Assembly: GCF_045528445.1 (NCBI RefSeq)
Contig: NZ_JBGQQU010000022.1
Span: forward strand, 1 to 56,487
Direction of reading: 5' to 3'
Length of the DNA stretch: 56,487 bases
DNA from: Desemzia sp045528445
GTDB taxonomy: Bacteria; Bacillota; Bacilli; Lactobacillales; Carnobacteriaceae
Part shown: piece by piece, positions 1-9,268 of the stretch
How positions within the stretch are numbered: the first letter of the stretch is position 1
Layout: each line of letters starts with the position of its first letter
Position numbers and translations under genes: made by a program
The notes under the pieces: generated by a model
Told to the model about the DNA's origin: nothing
What the model saw: the letters and a program-made list of their open reading frames with translations, nothing else
Databases searched by the model: none

Positions 1-172
1 CATAAGTTGGGTCCTTTTTATTGGTCTTGGATAAGTCATCCAAGTTCAGTATAAAGGACTTTTTTGCATATTGGAATAGGATACATAACATTGTGAAACA
101 TATTATGTTTCATGCAACACTAGTGAGACAATACGTTGAATTTAGAATTTGTTTTAAGGATGGTTAAATAAT

Positions 173-889
173 ATGTGGAGCAAGAAAAAGTTACTCTTTT
201 AGGAGTGTCATTTGATAACAAAACAAAAAAATTGTTGAAGAATTATTGCTCCGGATTCAAGAGGAGAAAAAATTGTAGTTACGGCAAATCCTGAAATTGT
301 TATGTATGCTAAAAAATCCAAACTATATGAATATCATAAAAAAGCCAATTACATTGCTGCTGATGGTATCGGCAACATTAAAGAAGCTAAAATTATTCAA
401 ACACCAATAGTTGAAAGAATAGCAGGATATGAATTAATGCTCAATTTACTTAATAAAGCAAATCAGCATAAGTTGAAGGTTTCTTTTTTAGTTGCTACAG
501 AAAAAGTATCTGTTAAAACAATAAAAAAGTGAAACAAATCTATCCTCCCATTAATATCGTTGGTTCACATAATGGTTACTTTGACTTCTCAGATCAATCT
601 ATTATTGACAAAATTCAATATACTAACCCTGATATAGTATTTTGTTGCTTTGGGGTTTCCAAAACAAGAGCAATGGGTTCAACAATATATGACTACTGCT
701 ACTGAAGGTTTATTAAGGGGTGTTGGTATAAGCTTTGATGTGCTTTCTGAAAAAACTAAACGAGCTCTAAAATTTTTTCTTAGGTTTCATCTTGAATGGT
801 TTTATCGCCTGAACAAACAACCGTCACGAATTGGCAGGATGATGGTTTTACATCATTTCATTTTAGAACTAAGAAATAAAAAAAAGTAA
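173..889 (+). pseudogene. Decayed WecG/TagA/CpsF-family glycosyltransferase
   Basis: This is a broken paralogue of the intact gene at 4859. The similarity begins in the leader (a shared TTAAGGATG stretch before the start) and runs to the C-terminal arm. The reading frame is destroyed by several small indels: one extra base just after the ATG at 173, a shift near 270, a shift and stop at 532, and another shift near 645. The surviving pieces still read TANPEIVMYAKK (from about 285), ADGIG and HNGYFDFSDQS, each matching the intact copy. The family transfers N-acetylmannosamine to lipid-linked GlcNAc in wall teichoic acid linkage-unit synthesis. No full-length product is possible, so this is a relic of a local duplication. 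Confidence 0.9.
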
Positions 890-1000
890 GCATAATTAAC
901 TGATTATTTTTATTAGTAGTCGCCAGTAAAGTATAAAAAAACGTTTAGTTATATTATATATTCTGTTGATGCTTCTTGATATTATTCGTTATAAATTTAA

Positions 1001-1038
1001 AGCAGAGGCTGGGACAAAACCCCAGCCTCTGCTTTTTT
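1001..1038. terminator. Bidirectional intrinsic terminator
   Basis: 13-bp arms (GCAGAGGCTGGG core at 1001-1013 and its complement at 1021-1033) are separated by a 7-nt loop and followed by a T tract on the plus strand. The stem ends a few bases before the stop codon of the minus-strand glycosyltransferase at 1037, so it terminates that operon and shields it from the pseudogene side. Confidence 0.85.
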
Positions 1039-1969
1039 ATTTTGATATTTTATTTCGTAGTTTTTGCAGAGTCAGATAACTTTTATCTTTCCAAGTGACT
1101 GTTTTGATTTGTGCCATTTTTTTATTTTTACTGGCAGGTCCTACTGGATTCTCTTTCAGTCCATTATAGATCGACAACATTTGGCGTTTTATCAGTTTCT
1201 TCTGTTCTTTTGAATAGTTGTTTTGAAAGTACATCTTCTCTAATTCTTTATAGATGACTGCGTAAGAATCAAACGTTCGTTTCAGTCTTTCATTACTTTG
1301 ATTGGTCATTATAGAATTTTCACGATAACGTCTATTGTAATAATAATGATTCATGTACATCATTGAATGAATAGCTACAAAAACTTGTGTCGTGAACAAC
1401 TCATCTTCATGTAAAATACCCTCATAAAAGCGAATGTTGTTTTTTTCAAGGACTTCTCTTCTTATTATATATAAATACACTGGGGATACAAAAGTTCGAC
1501 GATTGGCTTTAAACAAATTATTTGTGTAAATTATGTCCTCTTGTAAACGATGACTAAAATCATAAGAATTTTGTTCAATAGGTTCGTTCAGCTCGTCAAG
1601 AAACGCCTTACCATTAAAACGAATCAAATCCAATTGATTTTTTTCAAGATACTTTACAGTTTCTTCTATAGTATTCAATTGAATGTAATCATCTGAATCT
1701 ACAAACAGTACGTATTTTCCAATCGCTATTCCCAATCCGGTATTTCTTGCCCCAGACAATCCTTTATTGGCTTGCGTAATCAGCTGAACTCGCTTATCTG
1801 ATAAATAAGGTTGTACTTTTTGATTGCTGTTGTCGGTACTGCCATCATCAATGACAATGATTTCTAATTGTTGATACGTTTGGTCAATGATTGATTGAAG
1901 ACAGTCTTCTATATAAACTTCTACATTGTATACTGGTACAATCACTGAAACTAAAGGATATTCTACCAT
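1037..1969 (-). CDS. Glycosyltransferase family 2 (EpsH/WaaB-like)
   Basis: A 310-residue GT-A fold sugar transferase. The N-terminal domain shows the family-2 signature: SVIVPVYN at 8-15, DDGSTD at 41-46 (nucleotide-sugar binding) and the metal-binding DSDD at 91-94. No membrane segment is obvious, so it should act at the inner face of the membrane on a lipid-linked glycan. Its ATG overlaps the stop codon of the upstream flippase by one base (TAATG), so the two are translationally coupled. It is the last gene of a three-gene minus-strand operon ending at the hairpin at 1001. Donor and acceptor sugars cannot be told from sequence. Confidence 0.9.
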   Translation of the reverse strand: MVEYPLVSVIVPVYNVEVYIEDCLQSIIDQTYQQLEIIVIDDGSTDNSNQKVQPYLSDKRVQLITQANKGLSGARNTGLGIAIGKYVLFVDSDDYIQLNTIEETVKYLEKNQLDLIRFNGKAFLDELNEPIEQNSYDFSHRLQEDIIYTNNLFKANRRTFVSPVYLYIIRREVLEKNNIRFYEGILHEDELFTTQVFVAIHSMMYMNHYYYNRRYRENSIMTNQSNERLKRTFDSYAVIYKELEKMYFQNNYSKEQKKLIKRQMLSIYNGLKENPVGPASKNKKMAQIKTVTWKDKSYLTLQKLRNKISK

Positions 1970-3402
1970 TACTTTTTTCCTTTCACTAATACATCTTTAA
2001 GTAATTTCATTTGCCCCGTAACCATCAACCCGATTCCAAATAACACTACAAAAGCTGACCCGTAGATAAGAAGATTAATAAAGTTCACAAAAGGCAATTC
2101 GGGCATGAAGAAAAAGAATACCATTTGGAGCGCAGCCATAATCAGTGGCTTTACTAAAGCTTTGATGACTTCTGTAAAGTTTGTTTGAAATAATCGATAC
2201 ATCAGGAGATAAATGGTTTGAACAAAATTGATTGAAAAAGCGATAATGACCATTAAAGCCACATATTCTATCTTACCAGCAAAGATCCCGATGAAAATAG
2301 CGGAGACTGTCACAATGGCTGATAAAATTCCAGAAAGCAGCAATAAATCGGTCCGGTTAGCGGATTGGAAGATAGCCCCTGTACTGCTGGATATCATTTG
2401 CACCCACACAGAAACAGCTAAAATTTGAAAAGGAAGCACACTTCCACTCCATTGATCTCCAAATAAAAATAAAATGATTTCGCTCGCATTAAAGAATAAA
2501 AAGACTGACAAAGGAAGTCCAATGGAAGCTAAAATAGTCGTAATTTTTAAGTAGACCGTTTTGATTTTTTGCAAATCCGTTTCATACTCCGACATGATCG
2601 GTTGGATAACAGGTGAAATCACGTTGGTCAATATTTGATTGGGATACAATGATACCTGATAAGCTTTATCGTAAAAAGCTAGCGCACTAGCTGAAAAGTA
2701 ACGCCCAATCAGCATACTGTCCAGATTTCTTGAAAAATAATTGATAAAATTAAACAGAAACTGATTTTTAGAGAAACTGAATATCTTTTTTAACGGACTG
2801 GTATCTAATTTGAATTGAGGGTTGATATCTGTTTTAAAATAAAAGACAACAAATAATAAAGCCGCTTTGACAGTATTGCTGATAATCAATGCATAATAAC
2901 TGAATCCATTAAATGCCAAAACGATTGAGACTACTCCTGAAGCTACATTTGCTAAGATAGTGACCATGTTTACGGTACTGAATTTTTTTTCGCGCAGCAA
3001 TATCGATTGCGGGACCACTAATACGCCATAAAAAAACAAACAAACGGCTAATACCATGCTAATGGGTATGTACACTTGATTGCTGTAAAAAATACTAATG
3101 GGATAGCCTAGGAAGACAAACACAATTCCTAAGAATAAGGCTAAATAAATAGAAAATCCAAAAATACTGTTTATTTCATACTTTGTTAAGGTTTTATTTT
3201 GAATAATGGCTGGCCCTATTCCGAAATCAGCCAACATTTGGAAAAAGATCAAAAAAACATTTACTACCGCCACGATTCCATACTCTTGAGGAGTCAAAAT
3301 TCTTGATAAAATTGCCGTTACTACCAGCTGAATCACAACGTTGGAATATTTTCCCAAAGCGCTGTAAAAAACACCTTTCTTAAATTCATCAGCCATTCCC
3401 AT
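1969..3402 (-). CDS. Polysaccharide flippase (MOP superfamily, Wzx/TuaB-like)
   Basis: About 477 residues, nearly all in hydrophobic segments consistent with 12-14 membrane helices. The N-terminus (FKKGVFYSALGKYSNVVIQL and then SRILTPQEYG) is typical of the polysaccharide-transporter branch of the MOP superfamily, which flips undecaprenyl-linked oligosaccharide units across the membrane. The ATG at 3402 is chosen because an AAGGAG lies 10 nt upstream; a TTG one codon earlier is less likely. It sits between two family-2 glycosyltransferases in the same orientation, the usual arrangement of a surface-polysaccharide export module. Confidence 0.9.
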   Translation of the reverse strand: MGMADEFKKGVFYSALGKYSNVVIQLVVTAILSRILTPQEYGIVAVVNVFLIFFQMLADFGIGPAIIQNKTLTKYEINSIFGFSIYLALFLGIVFVFLGYPISIFYSNQVYIPISMVLAVCLFFYGVLVVPQSILLREKKFSTVNMVTILANVASGVVSIVLAFNGFSYYALIISNTVKAALLFVVFYFKTDINPQFKLDTSPLKKIFSFSKNQFLFNFINYFSRNLDSMLIGRYFSASALAFYDKAYQVSLYPNQILTNVISPVIQPIMSEYETDLQKIKTVYLKITTILASIGLPLSVFLFFNASEIILFLFGDQWSGSVLPFQILAVSVWVQMISSSTGAIFQSANRTDLLLLSGILSAIVTVSAIFIGIFAGKIEYVALMVIIAFSINFVQTIYLLMYRLFQTNFTEVIKALVKPLIMAALQMVFFFFMPELPFVNFINLLIYGSAFVVLFGIGLMVTGQMKLLKDVLVKGKK

Positions 3403-3424
3403 CAATGATCTTCTCCTTATTGCC

Positions 3425-4483
3425 TTAGCTAAATTTTTCTTTGATCCATTTAAAGCTGGTTTGGAAATTCTTCCCCACCACTACCCTTAAATGCATCACT
3501 TGTAACGCACTAAAATAACGTTCTTTTTTTAATAATTTGATCAGTAATTTTACAAACGCATTCGATTCCTCTTCTACGTTAAATTCTGACACTGCCAGAT
3601 TGATTTTCGAGTCACTCATAATCTCTTCTACTCGTTCCACTTTTTCACTAGTACTTAACGGGCAATCTTTCCATGCCAAATTGCTTAATTCCAAATAGAG
3701 AGCACCCCAGTATTCTTTATGAACCAGATCTGCATACTGCTGTTCTTTTTCCCAGTGCTGCATCCATTTTTCAAAATGGTTTGCAATGTTGTATTCATAT
3801 GAAAACCGTTCTTTTCGATAGCGATTGACCGCTGAGCCTTCTCGAAATACATAATGGTAATACGCTTTTTGGTGATAGACTACATCCTCTAGATCATAGC
3901 CTACCTGTTGGTTGAATAAAGCATCTTGTCCTACTTTTTGATTTGTAAACCGGCAATGGCGTTGTTCTAAATATTCACGTCGATACAATTTATTCCATAA
4001 CGCATACGGAGACAGAGCATAGTGTTTTCGAAACTGTTCTCTGAAGTCTTCTTTAGAAAGTTTCCCGCTTAATAGAGGCAGCTGCTCTACTTGATGGACA
4101 TCCCCAGCTTTATTGATCGTTTCGTTAATGTAACCAAATACCACCATATTTGCATTGGTCTCTTCAGCTTTTGCAACAGTTTCTTCAATCAAGGTTTCTT
4201 CAAAGTAATCATCAGGATCAGCGAAGTAAATATATTCTCCAACAGCTGCATTAAGACCTGCATTTCTGGCATAACCTGAACCCGCATTTTTTTGGTGAAT
4301 GACTGTGATTCGCGTATCTTCTTGTTGGTAATGATCGCAAATAGCTCCAGATTCATCAGTTGAACCATCATTCACTAATATCAGCTCGATATTGTGGTAC
4401 GTTTGATTTAACGCGCATTGAATGGCATTTTTTAATTGTTCAGCCACGTTATAAATAGGCATAATAATAGATACTTTGCTCAT
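3425..4483 (-). CDS. Glycosyltransferase family 2
   Basis: First gene of the minus-strand surface-glycan operon, 352 residues from the chosen start. The frame is open to an ATG at 4513, but the ATG at 4483 (MSKVSIIMPIYN) has AGGAAAGG at the right distance and matches where family members begin. GT-A motifs are NDGSTD at 38-43 and DPDD at 89-92. The C-terminal 150 residues are alpha-helical and less conserved, as in EpsI/CpsI-type transferases that extend a lipid-linked repeat unit. The substrate is unknown. Confidence 0.9.
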   Translation of the reverse strand: MSKVSIIMPIYNVAEQLKNAIQCALNQTYHNIELILVNDGSTDESGAICDHYQQEDTRITVIHQKNAGSGYARNAGLNAAVGEYIYFADPDDYFEETLIEETVAKAEETNANMVVFGYINETINKAGDVHQVEQLPLLSGKLSKEDFREQFRKHYALSPYALWNKLYRREYLEQRHCRFTNQKVGQDALFNQQVGYDLEDVVYHQKAYYHYVFREGSAVNRYRKERFSYEYNIANHFEKWMQHWEKEQQYADLVHKEYWGALYLELSNLAWKDCPLSTSEKVERVEEIMSDSKINLAVSEFNVEEESNAFVKLLIKLLKKERYFSALQVMHLRVVVGKNFQTSFKWIKEKFS

Positions 4484-4858
4484 AGGTCTATCCTTTCCTG
4501 CTGACTGTTGCAATGACTTGCCTATTATAGCATAATCTTACAGTCCAAACATTACAGTTTTCTTAAGAGTTTCTCGGTAAACTCTAGAGAATTGTTATAT
4601 ACATGAGGCGTTATTCTATTGTTCAACCCTAAGTAAAATATGCTTACGGATTATAATCATACAAAAAAAAGTTTTTTTCTTTCTTTTTCCGTTATACTAA
4701 AGTGGATAACTTTCATTTGAAAGTTCATTTGCACAAAAGGATTTATACCTTATTTTCAGTTTAATAAAAAAGGAATCTTTACTTTATCTCTAAGCTACTT
4801 CAATGGTATGATAAATAAAAAGTTAGACTAGTAAACGTGTTAAGGATGATTAGGGAAT
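4484..4858. promoter_or_regulatory. Divergent intergenic promoter region
   Basis: This 375-nt gap separates the minus-strand glycan operon from the plus-strand tagA-like gene. On the minus strand, TATAAT (4524-4529) preceded by TGC forms an extended -10 about 40 nt before the start at 4483. On the plus strand, TATGAT at 4807-4812 with a weak TTATCT at 4784 is a candidate promoter for 4859, and a second TATACT lies near 4693. The rest is AT-rich; no gene or RNA is recognised. Confidence 0.5.
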
Positions 4859-5605
4859 ATGGAGCATAAAAAAGTATCGGTATTAGGGGTTTCTTTTGAT
4901 AATAAAACTAAAGGCACACTCCTCAAAGAATTAATGAAACGGATCCATCAAAACAAAAAAACATTTGTCGTCACAGCGAATCCAGAAATCGTGATGTACG
5001 CAAAAAAAGATTCCTCTTATATGTTGCTAGTAAAAGAAGCGGACTATGTCATAGCGGATGGTATCGGCATCATCAAGGGCTCAAAAATATTAGGAACGCC
5101 TATTGTAGAACGCGTCGCAGGATATGATTTAATGATCAGTTTGCTTGAAGAAGCGGATAAAAATGGCAGCCGTGTTTACTTATTAGGTGCAAAAGAGGAC
5201 GTTTTACAAAGTACTGTTCAAAAAGTTCAAGAACGCTATCCTTCTATTCATTTAGTTGGAGCAAGAAATGGCTACTTTGATTTGTCCGATACATCGATTA
5301 TTGAACAAATTCAACAAACTGAACCTGATATGGTATTTGTTGCAACCGGCTATCCGAGACAAGAGCAATGGATTCATCAATACTTGCAAACTGCTTCAAA
5401 AGGGTTACTAATGGGCGTTGGCGGCAGCTTTGATGTTTTGTCTGGCAAGTCCAAACGATCACCAAAAATATTTATCCAATTAAATATCGAGTGGCTGTAT
5501 CGTTTGATCAAACAGCCTTACCGTATCAAGCGGATGATGGCTTTGCCTCACTTTTTGCATGAAGTCAAGCAAGAGAAAAAACAGCTTCGCAATAAACAAT
5601 CCTAA
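4859..5605 (+). CDS. tagA: WecG/TagA/CpsF-family N-acetylmannosaminyltransferase
   Basis: At 248 residues this is the usual family length. The protein has TANPEIVMYA at 39-48, the ADGIG motif at 66-70 and RVAGYD at 85-90, all typical of TagA (GT26), which adds ManNAc to undecaprenyl-PP-GlcNAc to make the wall teichoic acid linkage unit. The C-terminal segment (residues about 195-240, EWLYRLIKQPYRIKRMM) is the amphipathic membrane-binding appendage of the family. A decayed copy lies at 173-889. The gene is followed by a terminator and then a GT4 gene on the same strand. The exact acceptor could differ if it serves another polymer. Confidence 0.85.
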   Translation: MEHKKVSVLGVSFDNKTKGTLLKELMKRIHQNKKTFVVTANPEIVMYAKKDSSYMLLVKEADYVIADGIGIIKGSKILGTPIVERVAGYDLMISLLEEADKNGSRVYLLGAKEDVLQSTVQKVQERYPSIHLVGARNGYFDLSDTSIIEQIQQTEPDMVFVATGYPRQEQWIHQYLQTASKGLLMGVGGSFDVLSGKSKRSPKIFIQLNIEWLYRLIKQPYRIKRMMALPHFLHEVKQEKKQLRNKQS

Positions 5606-5634
5606 AACTGAACATAACTTTGTTCAGTTTTTTT
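5604..5634 (+). terminator. Intrinsic terminator after tagA-like gene
   Basis: The stem AAAACTGAAC / GTTCAGTTTT (5604-5613 and 5622-5631) is followed directly by a T run. It lies immediately after the stop at 5605. Confidence 0.8.
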
Positions 5635-5681
5635 GTGAAAATAAAGAGATTAAAATTGATGATAAATGAGGTTAACTATCT

Positions 5682-6767
5682 ATGAAAGTACTACACGTAA
5701 ATGCAGGTTTAGAGAATGGTGGCGGTAAAAACCATATCCTGTCGTTGCTCTCTCAATTTGATTCAGCAACGGCTGAGCTACTTGTCTTAGAGAATGGTAT
5801 CATCGCTGAAGAAGCAACAAAATTAGGTATTACTGTCCACAGGATTGAACAGAAATCGCGTTATGATTTATCTATTCTAAAACGAATGGCTCAATTTATT
5901 ATAGAAGGTTCTTTTGATATTGTGCACACGCATGGCGCGCGTGCGAATTTTATGTTTGCCGCTATCCATAAAAAAATTCCTTCCATTTGGGTGACTACTG
6001 TCCACAGTGACCCTACTCTTGATTTCATGAATCAAGGATTAAAAGGGACTATTTTCACTAAATTAAATATCGCGAGCCTGAAAAAAGCAGATTATTTAAT
6101 ACTGGTATCTGACAGTTTAGAACGACCTTTACTTGATTTGGGAGTAAAAAAAGACAATATGACTATTATTTATAATGGAATTCAATTTGAAACGGATGAA
6201 GTCGAACGAAAGTCTAAAAATGAGGTATTTACTTTAACTTGTGTTGCTCGCTTGCATCCTATTAAAGGACACGAAGTCTTGTTGAAGAGTTTAGCCGCTG
6301 CTCAATTTATGGATTTCAATTTGCATTTAGTTGGCGATGGTGAATTAAAACCTACACTTGAGCAAATGGTTCAAGAATTGAACTTGCAAAAACAAGTCCA
6401 ATTTCATGGATTTTTGGATTCCGGACAAGTTGAAACACAAATTGCTCAATCTGATTTGACAGTTTTAGCTTCTTACAATGAAGGCTTCCCTTTAGTTCTG
6501 CTGGAATCGGCTAAACAAAAAGTCCCATTTATCGCTACGAATGTTGGCGATATCCAACGATTACTGCCAGATAGCAGTTATGGCTGGTGTATTCCGGCCC
6601 ACTCAGTCAGTTCTCTAACAGAAGCTTTAAACGAAGCTTATAACGCTTGGGAACAAAATGACTTAAAAGCTAAAGGTGAGAAAGTGTATCAGTTAGCTTC
6701 CGATCAGTTTTCTCTTCCTCGTTTCTACAACAATACTGTCGCTCTTTACCAAAAGTTGCTTCAGTAA
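5682..6767 (+). CDS. Glycosyltransferase family 4 (GT-B)
   Basis: A 361-residue GT-B transferase. The N-terminal domain opens with MKVLHVNAGLENGGG, the glycine-rich acceptor-side loop. The C-terminal donor domain begins near residue 180 (TCVARLHPIKGHEVLLKSL) and carries the EX7E retaining-GT motif around SYNEGFPLVLLESAK. No membrane helix is seen. Its position between tagA and galE suggests a role in surface polymer synthesis with a UDP- or other nucleotide-hexose donor. The start has a weak GAGGT upstream. The precise linkage is unknown. Confidence 0.88.
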   Translation: MKVLHVNAGLENGGGKNHILSLLSQFDSATAELLVLENGIIAEEATKLGITVHRIEQKSRYDLSILKRMAQFIIEGSFDIVHTHGARANFMFAAIHKKIPSIWVTTVHSDPTLDFMNQGLKGTIFTKLNIASLKKADYLILVSDSLERPLLDLGVKKDNMTIIYNGIQFETDEVERKSKNEVFTLTCVARLHPIKGHEVLLKSLAAAQFMDFNLHLVGDGELKPTLEQMVQELNLQKQVQFHGFLDSGQVETQIAQSDLTVLASYNEGFPLVLLESAKQKVPFIATNVGDIQRLLPDSSYGWCIPAHSVSSLTEALNEAYNAWEQNDLKAKGEKVYQLASDQFSLPRFYNNTVALYQKLLQ

Positions 6768-6889
6768 ATCATGTCGAAAAAATAGACATTCCATTCTAAA
6801 CTATCAAGAAAATAGTTTGTGTGATAAAATAAAACAGATGAAAGAACCTTTTAAATTAAAGAAACCAACTTAAGAAAGAAGGCTAATTT

Positions 6890-7903
6890 ATGTCAATTTT
6901 AGTTACAGGCGGTGCTGGTTATATCGGCAGCCATACAGTAGTAGAATTATTGAATGCAAATTATGAAGTAGTCATTGTAGATGACTACTCAAACAGCAAA
7001 CCAGAAGTCTTAAATCGCATCAAAGAACTTACGGGTAAAGGCTTCAAATTTTACGAAGCAAATATTTTAGACAAAGAAGCATTGGAACCTGTCTTTAAAG
7101 AGAACGCTATTGAAGCAGTGATCCACTTTGCGGGTTACAAAGCAGTCGGCGAATCGGTTGCCGAACCTTTGAAATACTACCACAATAACTTAACGGGTAC
7201 TTTTGTATTGTGCGAATTGATGGCACAATACAATGTGAAGAAAATCGTGTTCAGTTCATCTGCAACCGTTTATGGAATGAACAATGTTTCTCCACTTACA
7301 GAAGACTTGCCATTAAGTACAACAAATCCATATGGGACAACAAAAATGATGATTGAACAAATCCTACAAGACGTGTATGCTGCAGATCATTCTTGGAGCA
7401 TCGCGCTTCTTCGTTACTTCAACCCAATCGGAGCACACGAAAGCGGCCGTATTGGTGAAGATCCAAATGGAATTCCAAATAATTTAATGCCGTACATCAC
7501 TCAAGTGGCTGTTGGCAAACGTGATCACTTAAGTGTATTCGGAGATGACTACGATACTCCTGACGGTACAGGTGTCCGCGACTACATTCACGTAGTTGAT
7601 TTGGCAAAAGGTCATTTAAAAGCTGTTAAAAAAGTGTTAGAAACAGAACAAATTGAAGCTTATAACTTAGGAACCGGTGTGGGATATAGTGTGCTTGATG
7701 TTGTAAACAACTTCGAAAAAGCCACTGGTCAAAAAGTGCCTTACGAAATCGTTGAAAGACGTCCTGGTGACATTGGAACGTGTTACTCTGATGCAACTAA
7801 AGCTGCCACTGAGTTAGACTGGAAAGCGGAATTGTCTTTAGAAGACATGTGCCGTGACTCTTGGAAATGGCAAAATAACAACCCGAATGGTTATGCAGAA
7901 TAA
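6890..7903 (+). CDS. galE: UDP-glucose 4-epimerase
   Basis: Interconverts UDP-glucose and UDP-galactose, feeding galactose into surface glycans and the Leloir pathway. The 337-residue length is standard. The NAD-binding TGGAGYIG is at 6-13; the catalytic set is Ser124 (SSSATVYG), Tyr148 and Lys152 (YGTTK). RYFNPIGAHESGRIGEDPNG is the canonical substrate-side segment. An AGAAGG ribosome site precedes the ATG. A possible extended -10 (TGATAAAAT, ending at 6830) and a small hairpin without a T tract (6798-6818) lie in the 122-nt gap upstream, so it may have its own promoter. A strong terminator follows. Confidence 0.97.
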   Translation: MSILVTGGAGYIGSHTVVELLNANYEVVIVDDYSNSKPEVLNRIKELTGKGFKFYEANILDKEALEPVFKENAIEAVIHFAGYKAVGESVAEPLKYYHNNLTGTFVLCELMAQYNVKKIVFSSSATVYGMNNVSPLTEDLPLSTTNPYGTTKMMIEQILQDVYAADHSWSIALLRYFNPIGAHESGRIGEDPNGIPNNLMPYITQVAVGKRDHLSVFGDDYDTPDGTGVRDYIHVVDLAKGHLKAVKKVLETEQIEAYNLGTGVGYSVLDVVNNFEKATGQKVPYEIVERRPGDIGTCYSDATKAATELDWKAELSLEDMCRDSWKWQNNNPNGYAE

Positions 7904-7910
7904 TAACTGA

Positions 7911-7960
7911 AATGCCCCATTCGCTGATGAACATTACATCAGCGAATGGGGCATTTTTTT
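7911..7960 (+). terminator. Strong intrinsic terminator after galE
   Basis: A perfect 19-bp stem (7911-7929 with 7937-7955; core ATGCCCCATTCGCTGATG) with a 7-nt loop is followed by seven T residues. It ends the surface-glycan block. Confidence 0.95.
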
Positions 7961-8011
7961 ATTCTATTACACTACTCACTTAGAAGATAAACTCTTTTGA
8001 TCAAATGGGTA

Positions 8012-8200
8012 CACAATTGCTCGATAGACGGCTTCTAGCTCATAAACCTCACACTTCTACCAGCGCTATTGTGAGATAGACTGCTTCTACTTAATAATCC
8101 TCAACTTGCTGTCAGCGCTATTGTGAGATAGACTGCTTCTACTTAATAATCCTCAACTTGCTGTAACTGTCATTATGAACTAGACGGATTTCTAGCGAGT
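8012..8200. repeat. Intergenic tandem repeat, 52-bp unit
   Basis: Two identical 52-bp units (8061-8112 and 8113-8164, starting CAGCGCTATTGTGAGATAGA) are flanked by two degenerate units (about 8012-8060 and 8165-8200) that keep the TAGACgGCTTCTA core. The array fills most of the 337-nt gap between convergent galE and an aldo/keto reductase gene; there is no open frame across it. The unit is partly self-complementary around GCTTCTA. Confidence 0.8.
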
Positions 8201-8204
8201 ACAA

Positions 8205-8232
8205 AGCCATCATCCCAATTCAGATGATGGCT
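8205..8232 (-). terminator. Hairpin after aldo/keto reductase gene
   Basis: A 10-bp stem AGCCATCATC / GATGATGGCT (8205-8214, 8223-8232) lies just past the stop of the minus-strand gene at 8241. The T tract is poor, so it is a weak terminator or mRNA-end hairpin. Confidence 0.5.
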
Positions 8233-8240
8233 CCTGCAGT

Positions 8241-9164
8241 TTATGGTAAAACTTTCCCAGTACTCTTATACAATTTATACCACTCTTCACGAGTCAAGGT
8301 GATTTCTGACGCTTGGCAAATAGCTTTGATACGATCCGGATTCATGCTTCCCACAATCGGCTGCATTCGTGCTGGATGACGCAACAACCAAGCAACAGCA
8401 ATAGCTTCGCGAGCCACAGCCTTTTCAGCGGCCATTTCATTGATCAACTGATTTAGCTCTGGATAATCTGGGTGATCAAAGAATAAGCCTTTCTTCCCAT
8501 TACCTGCTTGGAATGGCGACCAGGGTTGGATGGTCATATCATTTAGTCGACTGTATTCCAAAATACCACCATCGTGAACTACGGACGCTTCATTGACCAT
8601 ATTGACGTTAAAGCCAGCATCAATCATGGGTGCATGCGTAATGCTCAACTGCAACTGATTAGCAATCAGAGGTTGTTCAACTGTTTTTTTGAGCAGTTCA
8701 ATTTGAAGCGGATTTTGGTTGCTGACACCAAAATAGCGCACTTTTCCCGCTTTTTCCAGTTCGTCAAAAGCAGCTGCTACTTCCTCTGGTTCTACTAACG
8801 TATCGGGACGATGCAACAGTAATGTGTCGACATAATCTGTCTGAAGACGTTTCAAACTAGCTTCTACAGATTCAATGATGTGTTCTTTTGAAAAATCAAA
8901 CATCACTCCTGGAACGATTCCAGTTTTCGTTTGCAGCAAAACTTTGTCCCGCGAGATCCCCAACTCTTTAAAGGCTTGTCCAAAAATCTGTTCCGAATCT
9001 CCGCGACCATAAATATCGGCATGATCAAAATAATCAATACCTTCATGAATAGCAGTCTCAATGACTGTTTTAGCTTCTTCATTGGACAAAGTGTTCATAC
9101 GCATAATACCAAGGGAAATTTCGGATGCCATTAATCTTGATTGTCCTATGTTGATTTTTTTCAC
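8241..9164 (-). CDS. Aldo/keto reductase (YdhF-like)
   Basis: A 307-residue NADPH-dependent oxidoreductase of the aldo/keto reductase superfamily, (beta/alpha)8 barrel, cytosolic. Visible motifs are GIDYFDHADIYGRGDSE (catalytic Asp and Tyr), LLQTKTG (catalytic Lys), LLLHRPD (catalytic His) and GVSNQNPLQIELL. The sequence resembles E. coli YdhF and related enzymes rather than the 2,5-diketogluconate reductases found twice elsewhere in this window. Monocistronic, with a hairpin after the stop. The physiological substrate is unknown. Confidence 0.9.
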   Translation of the reverse strand: MKKINIGQSRLMASEISLGIMRMNTLSNEEAKTVIETAIHEGIDYFDHADIYGRGDSEQIFGQAFKELGISRDKVLLQTKTGIVPGVMFDFSKEHIIESVEASLKRLQTDYVDTLLLHRPDTLVEPEEVAAAFDELEKAGKVRYFGVSNQNPLQIELLKKTVEQPLIANQLQLSITHAPMIDAGFNVNMVNEASVVHDGGILEYSRLNDMTIQPWSPFQAGNGKKGLFFDHPDYPELNQLINEMAAEKAVAREAIAVAWLLRHPARMQPIVGSMNPDRIKAICQASEITLTREEWYKLYKSTGKVLP

Positions 9165-9268
9165 TTGTCTTCCTCCGCTTCACTATATTTTTGAAATCGT
9201 TTTCCATTATAGTATACCACTCTTTACCTGAAAAAGTCCTCTCCTGAGCCACTGCTTTTAGCATTGTT

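Noticed and set aside
4189..4371. 60-codon minus-strand frame inside the glycosyltransferase gene
   Set aside because: Out-of-frame shadow of the GT2 gene with no ribosome site.
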